From Burkholderiaceae bacterium (GTDB lineage Bacteria; Pseudomonadota; Gammaproteobacteria; Burkholderiales; Burkholderiaceae_B), in NCBI GenBank assembly GCA_021208885.1, contig JAJOJF010000022.1, forward strand, positions 62,001-126,000: a DNA stretch of 64,000 nt, given 5' to 3'. Both the position numbers and the translations under genes were made by a program. Positions 1 through 10,178 of the stretch are shown here, one piece after another (within the stretch, counting starts at the first letter, position 1; every line of letters begins with the position of its first letter). Under the pieces are notes generated by a model. It saw nothing but the letters and a program-made list of their open reading frames with translations, did not search any database and had not been told where the DNA came from.

Positions 1-408
1 TTGAAATGGCAAGGTACGTAGTGACAAGCTAACTGAAATATCGGGGTATTGCTGCTGGAAGTCTTTTAGCTTAGGGATGAGCCAATTGGCTGCGAGCGTC
101 GGCAATACAGCAATGTGCAATCGGCGCCCCAAGCTCGCACGGCTCATGAGACTAAAGGTGTCTTTCTCAATCTGTTCAAGATGTTGACGAATTCGGCCAG
201 CATACTCAGCGCCTGCGTCCGTTAAGACAATACGCCGACGCACCCGGTTAAATAGTTGCACACCCAAACGAGCCTCCAATGAGCTGACCTGGCGATGCAC
301 AGCGCTATGTGTCAAAGCCAACTCATCGGCAGCCCGTGTAAAACTACCTAGCCGGGCCGTCGCTTCAAAGGCCTGTAATGCGCTTAGATTGGGAATACCT
401 TTTCTCAA
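1..408 (-). CDS. LysR-family transcriptional regulator (partial, 5' part only)
   Basis: This gene runs off the left edge and is absent from the ORF track; I translated it by hand from the minus strand. The first 60 or so residues form a classic LysR winged helix-turn-helix (start LRKGIPNLSALQAFEATARL, then SFTRAADELALTHSAVHRQV), and the visible part extends into the linker and early effector-binding domain. The wording resembles the GcvA-type subgroup. The proposed start is TTG at 408, preceded by AAGGGA at a good distance; no in-frame ATG fits better. It is divergent from the ThDP enzyme gene at 539, the usual arrangement for a LysR protein controlling its neighbour. The effector is unknown. 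The family assignment is firm; the target is inference. Confidence 0.88.
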   Translation of the reverse strand, partial: MRKGIPNLSALQAFEATARLGSFTRAADELALTHSAVHRQVSSLEARLGVQLFNRVRRRIVLTDAGAEYAGRIRQHLEQIEKDTFSLMSRASLGRRLHIAVLPTLAANWLIPKLKDFQQQYPDISVSLSLRTLPFQ

Positions 409-456
409 GCAGAGGTCCCTTGTGGCAACATAAGTGCCACTAATACACAAAGATGT

Positions 457-498
457 GCAATTTTATCAATTGCTTTGTGCAAAACATGAACATATCCT
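457..498 (+). promoter_or_regulatory. Candidate LysR operator and promoter for the ThDP enzyme gene
   Basis: Between the divergent LysR gene and the ThDP enzyme gene there is a dyad, GCAATT-N5-AATTGC (457-473), of the size and spacing typical of LysR recognition sites. It overlaps a possible -35 box TTGCTT (470-475), which is followed after 17 bases by TATCCT (493-498). The geometry is convincing; the binding protein is inferred from proximity. Confidence 0.45.
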
Positions 499-538
499 AT
501 TGATCAAACAAAAACTGCGCTCTAAAAGGGACTTACAC

Positions 539-2221
539 ATGGCAGCCAATCAAACCGTCGCGCGCACAGGCGGACAACTCATCGTCGATCAGCTCGTTGC
601 CCAAGGTGTCGAGCATGTGTTCACCGTGCCAGGAGAAAGCTTTCTGGCCGTGCTTGATGCACTTGTTGACGTCAACATCCATGTCACAGTGTGTCGGCAA
701 GAAGGCGGCGCAGCCATGATGGCTGATGCACACGGCAAGCTGACAGGGCGCCCTGGAATCTGTATGGTGACCCGTGGGCCTGGGGCTTCCAATGCACTGG
801 CTGGCATCCATATCTCCAAACAGGATTCCACGCCCGTGATTGTCTTTGTGGGGCAAATTGAACGAGGCATGCGAGAGCGCGAAGCATTCCAGGAAATGGA
901 TTACCGCGCTGTCTTTGGCCAAGCGGCAAAGTGGGCAACTGAAATCGACGATGCGGCCAGAATTCCTGAGATAGTGTCCAGGGCATTTCACGTCGCCATG
1001 TCCGGCCGCCCAGGTCCGGTTGTCATTGCCTTGCCCGAAGATATGCTGGTTCAGACAGCTAGCGTGTCCGATGCACCCTACGTCCAGCCCATCGACAGTG
1101 CACCTGCTGCCGGTCAAATGGCCGATCTGGCAAAACGGCTTGCCCAGGCCAAATCACCCGTGGCGATTTTGGGTGGTGCTCGCTGGACACCGGAAGCAGT
1201 CAAGCAATTCGCCGAGTTTGCGCAACGCTTTGCACTTCCTGTGGCTGCATCGTTTCGCCGCCAGATGCTCATCGACCACGAGCACCCCTGCTACATCGGC
1301 GATGTGGGCTTGGGCATCAACCCAGAGCTGCTCAAGAAAATTCAAAACGCCGATCTTTTGTTGCTCGTGGGCGGGCGCATGTCGGAAATCCCGAGCCAGT
1401 CCTACACGTTGCTAGATATTCCTGTGCCTAAACAAACGTTGGTACACGTACACCCTGACGCCAATGAGCTCGGGCGGGTCTATGCACCAACGGTGGCCAT
1501 TAACGCGTCGCCGGCAGCATTTGCAAGCGAACTAAGCAACCTGCCAGGACCAGCGCAAACACCGTGGGCAGCCGATACAAAACGTCTGCATGATCACTAC
1601 CTTGCCTGGAGTGACGCCTCAAACGTGACCGTGCCAGGGGATCTGCAAATGAGCGGTGTCATGGCTCACCTCGAAACGGTATTGCCCGAAGATGCCATCA
1701 TCACCAATGGTGCGGGCAACTACGCGACATGGGTGCACCGGTTCCACCGATTCAAACAATATGGCACACAACTGGCACCAACATCTGGCTCCATGGGTTA
1801 CGGCTTGCCAGCTGCCGTTGGTGCCAAACGTGGTCAACCAGATAAGATGGTCGTCTGCTTTGCTGGCGACGGTTGCTTCATGATGCACGGTCAGGAGTTT
1901 GCCACGGCGGTGCAGTACAACCTTCCAATTGTTGTGCTGATCGTTGACAACGGCATGTACGGGACCATTCGCATGCACCAGGAAAAGCACTACCCTGGCC
2001 GCATTTCAGCCACCCATCTACAAAACCCCGACTTTGCAGCCTATGCCCAAGCATTTGGTGGACACGGAGAACGTGTGGAAAAAACCGCTGACTTCGCTGC
2101 CGCATTCGAGCGGGCGATCAAGAGCAACAAACCGGCCATCCTGCATCTGATCACAGATCCAGAGGCCATCACGCCGACCACAACGATTGCCAAATTACGC
2201 GCAGCCGGTCAAGGCAAATAG
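539..2221 (+). CDS. Thiamine diphosphate-dependent enzyme, acetolactate synthase large-subunit-like
   Basis: A 560-residue protein with the three-domain ThDP enzyme layout: N-terminal PYR domain with the catalytic glutamate in VPGES (about residue 33), a central domain, and a C-terminal PP domain with the ThDP-Mg motif GDG (about 443-445) ending near VDN. It belongs to the acetolactate synthase/benzoylformate decarboxylase superfamily. No small regulatory subunit follows, so it is probably not the biosynthetic IlvB; the substrate cannot be read from sequence. The ORF track begins at 434, but ATG 539 follows AAGGGA and gives the family's normal N-terminus. It lies downstream of a divergent LysR gene and 55 bases before gcdH, suggesting shared expression. 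Confidence 0.85.
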   Translation: MAANQTVARTGGQLIVDQLVAQGVEHVFTVPGESFLAVLDALVDVNIHVTVCRQEGGAAMMADAHGKLTGRPGICMVTRGPGASNALAGIHISKQDSTPVIVFVGQIERGMREREAFQEMDYRAVFGQAAKWATEIDDAARIPEIVSRAFHVAMSGRPGPVVIALPEDMLVQTASVSDAPYVQPIDSAPAAGQMADLAKRLAQAKSPVAILGGARWTPEAVKQFAEFAQRFALPVAASFRRQMLIDHEHPCYIGDVGLGINPELLKKIQNADLLLLVGGRMSEIPSQSYTLLDIPVPKQTLVHVHPDANELGRVYAPTVAINASPAAFASELSNLPGPAQTPWAADTKRLHDHYLAWSDASNVTVPGDLQMSGVMAHLETVLPEDAIITNGAGNYATWVHRFHRFKQYGTQLAPTSGSMGYGLPAAVGAKRGQPDKMVVCFAGDGCFMMHGQEFATAVQYNLPIVVLIVDNGMYGTIRMHQEKHYPGRISATHLQNPDFAAYAQAFGGHGERVEKTADFAAAFERAIKSNKPAILHLITDPEAITPTTTIAKLRAAGQGK

Positions 2222-2276
2222 GCTAAGCCGGAATTCGTCTCAAGATAAACATGTTGATTTAACAGGAGCCCTAACA

Positions 2277-3467
2277 ATGTCTGCAGCATCTTTTAACTGG
2301 TCTGATCCCTTGTTGCTCGATAGCCAGCTATCCGAGGACGAGCGCATGGTTCGCGAGGCAGCCTACGCTTACTGCCAAGAAAAACTGCTGCCACGTGTAC
2401 TCGAGGCTTTCCGTCACGAGAAAATGGACACGTCGATCTTCCCGGAAATGGGCGAGCTTGGCCTGCTTGGCGCCACCATCCCGACCGAATACGGTGGCGC
2501 CGGCCTGAACTACGTCTGCTATGGTTTGATTGCCCGGGAAGTCGAGCGTGTCGATTCAGGCTACCGCTCGATGATGAGCGTGCAATCCTCGTTGGTCATG
2601 GTTCCGATCAACGAATTCGGCAGTGAAGAACAAAAACGCAAGTACTTGCCCAAGCTCGCCACCGGCCAGTGGATTGGTTGCTTTGGGTTGACCGAGCCCA
2701 ACCATGGTTCTGACCCAGCTGGCATGGATACGCGTGCCGTTAAAACTAGCGACGGCTACAAGCTCACCGGCAACAAGATGTGGATCACCAACTCACCAGT
2801 GGCTGATGTTTTTGTCGTATGGGCCAAATGCGTGGGTGGTGACCATGATGGCCGTATTCGTGGCTTTATCCTGGAAAAAGGCATGAAGGGCCTGTCTGCC
2901 CCTGAGATCCATGGCAAGGTCGGCCTGCGCGCTTCGATGACCGGTGAAATCGTGATGGACGGCGTCGAGGTGGGCGAGGAGCAGATGCTGCCCAACGTCA
3001 CTGGCTTAAAAGGTCCCTTTACTTGCTTGAACTCAGCTCGCTACGGTATCGCCTGGGGTGCCTTGGGTGCCGCTGAGTTTTGTTGGCACACTGCACGTCA
3101 ATACGTACTTGACCGCCAGCAATTCGGGCGCCCCTTGGCAGCCAACCAACTGATCCAGAAAAAACTCGCTGACATGCAAACCGAGATCACGCTTGGCTTG
3201 CAAGGCTGCCTGCGTTTGGGTCGCATGAAAGATGAAGGCACGGCCGCCGTTGAAATCACCTCAATCATGAAGCGTAACTCTTGCGGCAAGGCACTTGACG
3301 TTGCTCGCATGGCACGAGACATGCTTGGCGGCAATGGCATCTCTGATGAGTACGGCATCGCCCGTCACTTGGTTAACCTCGAAGTGGTTAATACCTATGA
3401 GGGCACGCACGACATTCATGCCTTGATTTTGGGCCGCGCACAAACTGGCATTCAGGCGTTCTTCTAA
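2277..3467 (+). CDS. gcdH: Glutaryl-CoA dehydrogenase
   Basis: A 396-residue acyl-CoA dehydrogenase. The C-terminal [16 protein letters not shown] block with its catalytic glutamate (about residue 375) is characteristic of glutaryl-CoA dehydrogenase, which oxidises and decarboxylates glutaryl-CoA to crotonyl-CoA using FAD in lysine, tryptophan and glutarate breakdown. The FAD and substrate motifs [11 protein letters not shown] and WITNSP are also visible. The start is ATG 2277, preceded by AGGAG; the longer ORF in the track has no ribosome site. A glutarate:CoA transferase, often found beside gcdH, is not in this neighbourhood. The gene ends 13 bases from the converging sua5 stop. Confidence 0.93.
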   Translation: MSAASFNWSDPLLLDSQLSEDERMVREAAYAYCQEKLLPRVLEAFRHEKMDTSIFPEMGELGLLGATIPTEYGGAGLNYVCYGLIAREVERVDSGYRSMMSVQSSLVMVPINEFGSEEQKRKYLPKLATGQWIGCFGLTEPNHGSDPAGMDTRAVKTSDGYKLTGNKMWITNSPVADVFVVWAKCVGGDHDGRIRGFILEKGMKGLSAPEIHGKVGLRASMTGEIVMDGVEVGEEQMLPNVTGLKGPFTCLNSARYGIAWGALGAAEFCWHTARQYVLDRQQFGRPLAANQLIQKKLADMQTEITLGLQGCLRLGRMKDEGTAAVEITSIMKRNSCGKALDVARMARDMLGGNGISDEYGIARHLVNLEVVNTYEGTHDIHALILGRAQTGIQAFF

Positions 3468-3479
3468 AAAGGCTGCGCA

Positions 3480-4520
3480 CTAGCTCGGACTGCTGTCGCC
3501 TTCGAAGGCTGCAGCAGCCCGACTTAAACGGTCTCGCACGCCCGCCCAAACCACTTCATTGGGCACCTGTTCAGCGATGACCGCGGCCACACCCAAATCA
3601 TCAATACGCCGCAGCGTCGCGTATAGCGCGCGAGCATAGGCTGCTGGCGTTTCTGGCATTAAAACCTGCTGCACTCGATCTGATTTGAACACCATGTCTT
3701 GGCGGCACACCACGGCCACTGACCCATTGTTGGTGTCTAACCAGCGTCGCACACAAGCCTGAAGGTTGCCGTCATCGCACACTGTCACCGGCGTGGTCGG
3801 CGCATAGTGCGCTTTGAGCGACCCCGATACACGCGGCGACTGCGCTGTCTGGCCCGTCACATCGCATCCAAGGACTGCTGCAACATCGTCAGAACTGATG
3901 GCGCCTGGGCGCAACAACGCAACAGTGCCACTGTTCTGAATGTTAGACAGATCCACAATCGTGGATTCGATGCCGACTTCACTGTCACCACCCTCCAAAA
4001 CAGGCATGCCTGTTCGAACAAGTTCAGCAAATTCGCGGCAAACATGGTCAGCCTGTGTCGGCGAGACTCTGCCAAACCGATTAGCCGAAGGGGCAGCTAC
4101 ACCGGCTCGCACCTGGCCTGCGGCTGCCTTTAGGTGGGCAAATTTAGTTAACAATGCATGAGCCACAGGGTGCGAGGGACAGCGTACGCCAATCGTATCC
4201 TGCCCGCCGCTGACCGATGCATCCACGTCATGGTGACGTTTCAAGATCATGGTCAACGGGCCCGGCCAAAACGCTTGCGCGAGCAACCACGCCTGACTTG
4301 GAATATCCCGGCACCAATGCTCAATATCCTCAGCTTTGGCCACATGTACAATGACCGGATGGTTACTTGGTCTGCCTTTGGCTGAGTAGATTTTTTCAAC
4401 GGCAGTTGTAGATGCTGCATCGGCCCCAAGACCATAGACTGTCTCGGTCGGAAATGCCACCAGCTCGCCTTGCATCAAGGCGAGCGCAGCATATTCAATT
4501 TCGGACTCAGTTGCTTGCAC
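3480..4520 (-). CDS. sua5: Threonylcarbamoyl-AMP synthase, Sua5 type
   Basis: A 346-residue protein. The N-terminal YrdC domain carries FPTETVYGLG (23-32) and KGRPSNHP (48-55), which bind ATP and bicarbonate/threonine; a C-terminal Sua5 domain follows from about residue 215. It makes L-threonylcarbamoyladenylate, the donor for the t6A37 modification of ANN-decoding tRNAs. The extra domain distinguishes it from the shorter TsaC. It starts at a GTG two bases after the purK stop, so it is the last gene of the fba-purC-purE-purK-sua5 run and is probably translationally coupled. Confidence 0.92.
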   Translation of the reverse strand: MQATESEIEYAALALMQGELVAFPTETVYGLGADAASTTAVEKIYSAKGRPSNHPVIVHVAKAEDIEHWCRDIPSQAWLLAQAFWPGPLTMILKRHHDVDASVSGGQDTIGVRCPSHPVAHALLTKFAHLKAAAGQVRAGVAAPSANRFGRVSPTQADHVCREFAELVRTGMPVLEGGDSEVGIESTIVDLSNIQNSGTVALLRPGAISSDDVAAVLGCDVTGQTAQSPRVSGSLKAHYAPTTPVTVCDDGNLQACVRRWLDTNNGSVAVVCRQDMVFKSDRVQQVLMPETPAAYARALYATLRRIDDLGVAAVIAEQVPNEVVWAGVRDRLSRAAAAFEGDSSPS

Positions 4521-4522
4521 AG

Positions 4523-5689
4523 CTACTGGGTCGCAACTGCCCTGACTGGCAGTTGCAATAGCTCGACAATCTCATTGGCCACACTCACCGCCTGCTCAAA
4601 GGTTTCAGACGTGATATTGATGTGGCCCATTTTTCTGCCGATGCGAGCCTCGCGTTTGCCATATAGATGCAATGAAACGCCGCGCTTGGCTAAAACTGCA
4701 CTCCAATCAGGCTCGACGGGATCTGCACTAGCGCCACTTAACCACACATCGCCAAGCAGGTTTAGCATCACAGCAGGGCTCAAGAGTCGAGTGTCGCCAA
4801 GCGGCAAACCGGCCATCACCCGTGCCTGTTGTTCGAACTGGCTGGCCACACAGGCGTTCTGAGTGTAGTGCCCACTGTTGTGGGGTCTAGGCGCCATTTC
4901 ATTGGCAATTAGGCTGCCATCTTTCAACACAAAAAACTCGACACAGAGCACGCCATGGTAACCAAGGCCTTCGGCGATTTGGCTGGCAGCCTGTGTCGCT
5001 TTCCGGGAAGCATCGGTCACCAAGCCATCGACATGGGTGACCGCAAGAATACCTTCGTGATGGATGTTACGACTAACGGGATAAAAGACCTGCTTGCCTT
5101 CAGTATCACGCGCTAACACCACCGATAGCTCATAAGCAAGATCAAGCCTGGCCTCAAGCACACAAGGCACTTGCCGCGCCTCGTTAAATGCAGCCAAGGC
5201 CTCTTGTTTGCTGGCAACCCGCCATTGGCCCTTGCCGTCATAGCCTAGCCGAGCAACTTTCAAGATACCCGGGAATAACGATTCGGACGCAGCCTCAATG
5301 TCTGCTTCTGTCCGAATGTCAGCATAGGGAGCGACCCGCACGCCCATGGATTCGATGAAACGCTTTTCCAGGCAACGGTCTTGCGCAGGGCCCACGGCGC
5401 TGGCACCAGGCATCACATGAGTACGTCTAGACAGCAACTCGAGGCTGCGCGCAGGCACGTTCTCAAACTCAGTGGTGACTGCCAGACAACGTTTGGCCAT
5501 CTCACCCAAAGCTTGTACATCGTCATAGGCAGCCACGATGTGATCGTCTGCCAGATCTGCTGTGGGCGAGACCTCATCAGGATCTAACACCAGCACCCGA
5601 TAGCCCATCGCTTGGGCTGACTGACAGAACATCCGCCCGAGCTGACCTGCTCCCAATACGCCCAACCACTGTCCCGGCTTTACGATCAT
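4523..5689 (-). CDS. purK: 5-(carboxyamino)imidazole ribonucleotide synthase
   Basis: A 388-residue ATP-grasp enzyme. The N-terminal LGAGQLGRMF (12-21) is the PurK Rossmann-like signature, and MAPRPHNSGHYT marks the ATP-grasp metal and substrate site. It carboxylates AIR to N5-CAIR using ATP and bicarbonate, supplying PurE in de novo purine synthesis. Its ATG overlaps the purE stop by four bases, giving translational coupling with its partner enzyme, and sua5 begins two bases after its stop. Confidence 0.96.
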   Translation of the reverse strand: MIVKPGQWLGVLGAGQLGRMFCQSAQAMGYRVLVLDPDEVSPTADLADDHIVAAYDDVQALGEMAKRCLAVTTEFENVPARSLELLSRRTHVMPGASAVGPAQDRCLEKRFIESMGVRVAPYADIRTEADIEAASESLFPGILKVARLGYDGKGQWRVASKQEALAAFNEARQVPCVLEARLDLAYELSVVLARDTEGKQVFYPVSRNIHHEGILAVTHVDGLVTDASRKATQAASQIAEGLGYHGVLCVEFFVLKDGSLIANEMAPRPHNSGHYTQNACVASQFEQQARVMAGLPLGDTRLLSPAVMLNLLGDVWLSGASADPVEPDWSAVLAKRGVSLHLYGKREARIGRKMGHINITSETFEQAVSVANEIVELLQLPVRAVATQ

Positions 5690-6198
5690 TTTTCCAGCCT
5701 CATCGCGCGAGCTGCCTCTGTCTGCGTTGCCCGATATTGCACTAGCTTGTCTGCCAAAGATTTATCGGTCATCGCCAGATTCGCCACCACGTGTAAAGCT
5801 GCATTGGCAGCACCCGCTGTGCCAATGGCAAATGTCGCTACGGGCACGCCTTTGGGCATCTGCACAATCGACAGCAAAGAATCCTGACCTTGCAAATGTT
5901 TGCTCGGTACCGGCACCCCAAACACCGGGATGTGTGTAAAAGCAGCCACCATGCCTGGCAAATGGGCCGCGCCACCAGCGCCTGCAACGATGGCTCTCAA
6001 ACCCCGAGCCTCAGCATTTTTTGCGTACTCAGCCATGTCTGATGGCATACGATGTGCGGACACAACGCGAGCCTCATGGGGAATCTGGAAATGTTCAAAA
6101 ACCGCAACTGCCTCGGACATCACATCCCAGTCGCTTGACGATCCCATAATGACGCCAACGATGGGCGCATGACCGTTTCCAGATACATTGCTTGTCAT
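5686..6198 (-). CDS. purE: 5-(carboxyamino)imidazole ribonucleotide mutase
   Basis: About 170 residues, the size of bacterial class I PurE. It shows the GSSSDWD substrate loop near the N-terminus and the GGAAHLPG and GVPVPSK blocks of the octameric mutase. It converts N5-CAIR to CAIR, acting after PurK. The ORF track starts at 6219 (MHHGSPL); ATG 6198 (MTSNVSG) is equally possible, and neither has a strong ribosome site, so the exact start is uncertain. It overlaps purK by four bases and follows purC by about 75 bases on the same strand. Confidence 0.94.
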   Translation of the reverse strand: MTSNVSGNGHAPIVGVIMGSSSDWDVMSEAVAVFEHFQIPHEARVVSAHRMPSDMAEYAKNAEARGLRAIVAGAGGAAHLPGMVAAFTHIPVFGVPVPSKHLQGQDSLLSIVQMPKGVPVATFAIGTAGAANAALHVVANLAMTDKSLADKLVQYRATQTEAARAMRLEK

Positions 6199-6273
6199 AA
6201 GTGGTGACCCGTGGTGCATTCAAATCGCGATTTTAGCCCGTGAGATGACACTGGCGTCAGGTAAAGCCGACCT

Positions 6274-7149
6274 TCAGGCGATCAAGCGCTCAAGTGCCTC
6301 ACGGTATTTGGCTGCAGTGGCTTGGACGACGTCAGGTGGCAGCCGCGGTGCAGGTGGTGTCTTGTCCCAAGGCTGGGTCTCGAGCCAATCACGCACAAAC
6401 TGTTTGTCGTAGGACGGTGGACTAATGCCTTCACGCCAGCTGTCAGCAGGCCAAAAGCGCGATGAGTCCGGCGTTAGCACCTCGTCCATCAAGTGCAACC
6501 GGCCTGCTTCATCTAGGCCAAACTCGAATTTAGTATCAGCAATGATGATTCCGCGAGTGGCTGCAAACTCGGCAGCCTCCTGGTACAGCTGCAACGTTAT
6601 GTCACGGATCTGGTTAGCCAGAGATTCACCGATGGCATTGACCACATAATCAAAATCAACGTTCTCGTCGTGCTCACCCATTTCCGCTTTGGCGGCCGGC
6701 GTAAAAATCGCCTCGGGCAGCTTGGCAGCCTGATTTAAACCTCGCGGGAGTGCCACACCGCAAACAGACCCCGTTGCCTGGTAATCCTTCCAGCCTGAGC
6801 CAATCAAGTAGCCGCGGGCGACTGCCTCTACCAAGATCGGCTTTAGTCGCTTGACCACCATGGCACGGCCCCGAACTTGATCGCGCTCACTGGGCTGAAC
6901 CACCGATTCAGGATTAATGCCCGTGGCGTGATTGGGAATGATGTGGCCAAGCCTGCCTAACCAAAACTCGGTCAGCTTGGTCAGCACTTCACCCTTGCCC
7001 GGAATCGGATCATCGAGAATCACGTCAAACGCCGAGATCCGATCCGAGGCCACAATCAGAAGTTTGTCTTCACCGACCGCATACATGTCGCGCACCTTAC
7101 CGCGCGCAATCAGCGGCAAGGAAGCGATACTGGATTGATGCAAAGTCAC
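6274..7149 (-). CDS. purC: Phosphoribosylaminoimidazole-succinocarboxamide synthase
   Basis: A 291-residue SAICAR synthase of the longer type. It has the N-terminal ARGKVRDMY and ASDRISAFD blocks (nucleotide binding) and [10 protein letters not shown] near residue 230. It ligates aspartate to CAIR with ATP, the step directly after PurE, so three consecutive purine enzymes are encoded together. It begins 15 bases after the fba stop on the same strand, implying co-transcription with fructose-bisphosphate aldolase, an arrangement known in Burkholderiales. Confidence 0.96.
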   Translation of the reverse strand: MTLHQSSIASLPLIARGKVRDMYAVGEDKLLIVASDRISAFDVILDDPIPGKGEVLTKLTEFWLGRLGHIIPNHATGINPESVVQPSERDQVRGRAMVVKRLKPILVEAVARGYLIGSGWKDYQATGSVCGVALPRGLNQAAKLPEAIFTPAAKAEMGEHDENVDFDYVVNAIGESLANQIRDITLQLYQEAAEFAATRGIIIADTKFEFGLDEAGRLHLMDEVLTPDSSRFWPADSWREGISPPSYDKQFVRDWLETQPWDKTPPAPRLPPDVVQATAAKYREALERLIA

Positions 7150-7164
7150 AGTCGCCTGAGCCCC

Positions 7165-8229
7165 TTATTGCACAACTTGGGCAAGCTTGCCAGCCGCATA
7201 GTCAGCCGCGATGTCAACCAGTGGGCGGGCTTTGATCTTGCTCGCATTCCCGGCTGTACCAAACTGCTGGTAACGCGCCACGCAAATAGCCTTGGCAGCG
7301 GCGCGAGCGGGCTTAAGGTATTCACGGGGATCGAATTTGCTGGGGTTTTCAGCGAAGAAGCGACGAATGGCGCCCGTCATGGCCAAACGGATATCGGTAT
7401 CGATGTTGATCTTGCGAACGCCGTACTTGATCGCTTCCTGAATTTCCTCCACAGGCACCCCGTAGGTTTCTTTCATGTCACCGCCAAACTCACGGATTTC
7501 TGCGAGCAGCTCTTGCGGCACGCTTGAACTGCCGTGCATCACCAGATGGGTATTGGGCAAACGCGTGTTGATTTCCTTGATGCGCTGGATTGAGAGAATG
7601 TCGCCAGTGGGCTTGCGGGTGAATTTGTAGGCACCGTGGCTGGTACCAATCGCAATGGCTAGCGCATCGAGCTGGGTCTGGCGAACAAAGTCAGCCGCCT
7701 GTTCGGGGTCTGTCAAAAGCTGGTCCATGGTCATGGTGCCTTCAGCGCCGTGGCCATCTTCCTTGTCACCCTTCATGGTCTCAAGTGAACCGAGACAGCC
7801 AAGCTCACCTTCAACTGTCACGCCAAGCTTGTGTGCGATATCCACGACTTGCTTGGTGACTTTGACGTTGTAGTCGTAGTCCGCAATGGTCTTGCCGTCT
7901 TCCATCAAAGATCCATCCATCATGACACTGGAAAACCCGAGATCAATCGCGCCCTGACAAACCTTTGGCGATTGACCGTGGTCTTGATGCATCACGACTG
8001 GGATGTGGGGATAGGACTCGACGGCCGCCTGAATCAAGTGCTTTAAAAAACCCTCGCCGGCGTACTTGCGCGCACCCGCAGATGCCTGCATGATGACGGG
8101 ACTATTGGTTTCTTCAGCGGCCTCCATGATGGCCTGAACTTGCTCGAGGTTGTTGACGTTAAATGCCGGGATACCGTAGCCGTTTTCTGCCGCGTGATCT
8201 AGCAGCTGGCGCATGGAGACGAGAGCCAT
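7165..8229 (-). CDS. fba: Fructose-1,6-bisphosphate aldolase, class II
   Basis: A 354-residue zinc-dependent aldolase. The metal-binding HQDHGQSP and the GTSHGAYK phosphate-site motif are present. It interconverts fructose-1,6-bisphosphate with dihydroxyacetone phosphate and glyceraldehyde-3-phosphate. The track start at 8292 is too long; ATG 8229 ([10 protein letters not shown]) follows AAGGA and matches the family N-terminus. It is the first gene of the fba-purC-purE-purK-sua5 run, so the promoter should lie between 8230 and 8353, facing the divergent methyltransferase gene. Pyruvate kinase, expected between pgk and fba in many relatives, is not here. Confidence 0.96.
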   Translation of the reverse strand: MALVSMRQLLDHAAENGYGIPAFNVNNLEQVQAIMEAAEETNSPVIMQASAGARKYAGEGFLKHLIQAAVESYPHIPVVMHQDHGQSPKVCQGAIDLGFSSVMMDGSLMEDGKTIADYDYNVKVTKQVVDIAHKLGVTVEGELGCLGSLETMKGDKEDGHGAEGTMTMDQLLTDPEQAADFVRQTQLDALAIAIGTSHGAYKFTRKPTGDILSIQRIKEINTRLPNTHLVMHGSSSVPQELLAEIREFGGDMKETYGVPVEEIQEAIKYGVRKINIDTDIRLAMTGAIRRFFAENPSKFDPREYLKPARAAAKAICVARYQQFGTAGNASKIKARPLVDIAADYAAGKLAQVVQ

Positions 8230-8353
8230 AATAAAGTCCTTGCAATGAAAGTGGAAAACCCGCGGCAAGCTGTGTTTATGCACAACTCGCAAAATCCGTA
8301 AACTGGCGTCATTTTAACCCTAACCGACACCCAACAAGCCGGCGAACCATTTA

Positions 8354-9502
8354 ATGGAACCAACACGAACCCAGGACATTGAGGTGCCTCTGGCCAAAGG
8401 TAATCGCTGCCTTGCATGGCAAAGCGCACACAATTGGAAGCCGCCGGGCAAGATCGAGTTAGCAAGCCCGTCTATCGCAGCAGATCGTGCCTATCAAGCC
8501 GTCAGCCAAGGCACCGCACTCTTGTGGCAAGGTGACTACCATCAAGCTCGGCAAATTTTGGCTGCCATCAAACGTCGTCTCGACAAAAAATCACAGTCGT
8601 TTGAATCGACCGAGCTGCCAGATCGATTTCACCGCATTCGATTGCAACGCTCACAAGCTGCCCGACAGGCGGGCTTGTTGCTCATTGCGGTCCAATCTGG
8701 CTACGCAATTGACCTTGCCAGAGCGCCAGCAGCGCGCGAGGCGTTGGAGATGGCCTATGGAGATCGGCTACGCGATAAAGATTTCGTGATGCCGTTAACG
8801 GAACTCGCTGGCGTTTTGAGCGCCTACGAATGGCACTGCAAAGGCCTGCCTGTCAAAGCGCTTGGTCACAGCATTTACCCGCGCTGGGGAGTGTTCGCCC
8901 CCACCCGGCATGAGTATCTTGATCTAGTGATGCAGGCTGAACTGCCCCAACAATGCAAGACGGCTATTGATGTCGGCACAGGCACGGGTATTTTGGCGAT
9001 GCTATTGGCCAAACGAGGGATCGATCGTGTTGTGGCCACAGACAATCACCCTGCCGCGCTAGCTTGCGCGACAGACAATGTCATGCGCGCCAAGCTAAGT
9101 GAAACCATCAAGGTACTTCACGCTGAATTGATACCAGACGGAACATTTGACCTCATCGTATGCAACCCACCCTGGCTGCCTGGTGCCGCAAGCGGCCCTC
9201 TTGAAGCAGCCGTGTACGACCCGCAACATCGAATGCTTCGCGGGTTTTTAGGGCAAGTGGCTTCAAAACTAACCCCAACAGGACAAGCCTGGCTAATCTT
9301 GTCCGATCTGGCTGAACATCTGAAGTTGCGCAGCCACGCCGAATTACTGGCCTGGATCGACCAAGCAAGTCTCAAAGTTATCAATCGGCTTGATGCCAAG
9401 CCAGCCCACCGCAAACTTACCGATGCAAGTGACCCACTGGCGAAGTACCGCCGTGCAGAAACTACGTCGCTTTGGCAACTGCAGCTTTCTTCTTCGGCCT
9501 GA
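8354..9502 (+). CDS. Class I SAM-dependent methyltransferase (NPPW type)
   Basis: A 382-residue protein. The C-terminal half is a methyltransferase small domain with the SAM-binding loop DVGTGTGILA and the catalytic NPPW motif, typical of enzymes that methylate an amide or exocyclic amine nitrogen (HemK/PrmC, RsmC and relatives). The N-terminal 150 or so residues are helical with no motif I recognise. The substrate cannot be assigned. The last 41 bases overlap the converging mogA gene. It is divergent from fba. Confidence 0.8.
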   Translation: MEPTRTQDIEVPLAKGNRCLAWQSAHNWKPPGKIELASPSIAADRAYQAVSQGTALLWQGDYHQARQILAAIKRRLDKKSQSFESTELPDRFHRIRLQRSQAARQAGLLLIAVQSGYAIDLARAPAAREALEMAYGDRLRDKDFVMPLTELAGVLSAYEWHCKGLPVKALGHSIYPRWGVFAPTRHEYLDLVMQAELPQQCKTAIDVGTGTGILAMLLAKRGIDRVVATDNHPAALACATDNVMRAKLSETIKVLHAELIPDGTFDLIVCNPPWLPGAASGPLEAAVYDPQHRMLRGFLGQVASKLTPTGQAWLILSDLAEHLKLRSHAELLAWIDQASLKVINRLDAKPAHRKLTDASDPLAKYRRAETTSLWQLQLSSSA

Positions 9503-10091
9503 AGGCTTTGACCACGTCAGAGTTGGTCTCAATAAATGGACCACCAATTAAGTCAATGCAGTAAGGCACTGCGGCAAACAAACCCGACACAATCACCTGC
9601 CCATCTTCGCCTTTTAGGCCTTCTAGCGTCTCTGCGATGGCGCGCGGCTGGCCTGGAAGGTTAATGATGAGCGCTGCGTGGCCCTCAATTTCACGCAAAA
9701 CGGCCACCTGCCGCGACAAAATCGCTGTAGGGACAAACTGCAAGCTGATTTGCCGCATCTGTTCACCAAACCCTGGCATCTCTCTGGTAGCCGCCGCGAG
9801 CGTGGCTTCAGGGGTCACATCGCGCCGCGATGGTCCCGTGCCGCCAGTGGTCAATACCAAGTCACAGCCAGCCTCATCAACCAACTCGATGATGGTTTGG
9901 GTGATGGTCGGTTTTTCATCGGCAATCAGACGCTCGTGCACCTCAAATGAACTGACCAGCGCACGCGCTAGCCAAGTCTTAAGCGATGGCACGCCTTCAT
10001 CTGGGTACACGCCCTGGCTGGCGCGATCGGAAATGGAAATCAGCCCGACTCGCAACGGTCTGGCGCTTAGCTGTTGAATTTGATCTGACAT
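9462..10091 (-). CDS. mogA: Molybdopterin adenylyltransferase
   Basis: A 209-residue MogA/MoaB-family protein with the signature TTGGTGPSRRDVTPEAT, which binds molybdopterin and drives its adenylation before molybdenum insertion. The N-terminal GLISISDRA strand is also typical. The ATG at 10091 is preceded by GGAG at proper distance. No other molybdenum cofactor gene is in the window. The C-terminal 41 bases are read in the opposite direction by the methyltransferase gene. It is divergent from the DUF3141 fusion gene. Confidence 0.93.
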   Translation of the reverse strand: MSDQIQQLSARPLRVGLISISDRASQGVYPDEGVPSLKTWLARALVSSFEVHERLIADEKPTITQTIIELVDEAGCDLVLTTGGTGPSRRDVTPEATLAAATREMPGFGEQMRQISLQFVPTAILSRQVAVLREIEGHAALIINLPGQPRAIAETLEGLKGEDGQVIVSGLFAAVPYCIDLIGGPFIETNSDVVKAFRPKKKAAVAKAT

Positions 10092-10178
10092 TTGGCACTC
10101 CAGCTGGCCGAGTGCCAGCTAAATTGGACGGCAAAGCTGTTACTTTACTCCGACACACCGTTTGATTAAGAGACATTT

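Noticed and set aside
533-1117. 194-residue minus-strand ORF inside the ThDP enzyme gene
   Set aside because: Antisense shadow; the plus frame has recognisable ThDP domains and the minus frame has none.
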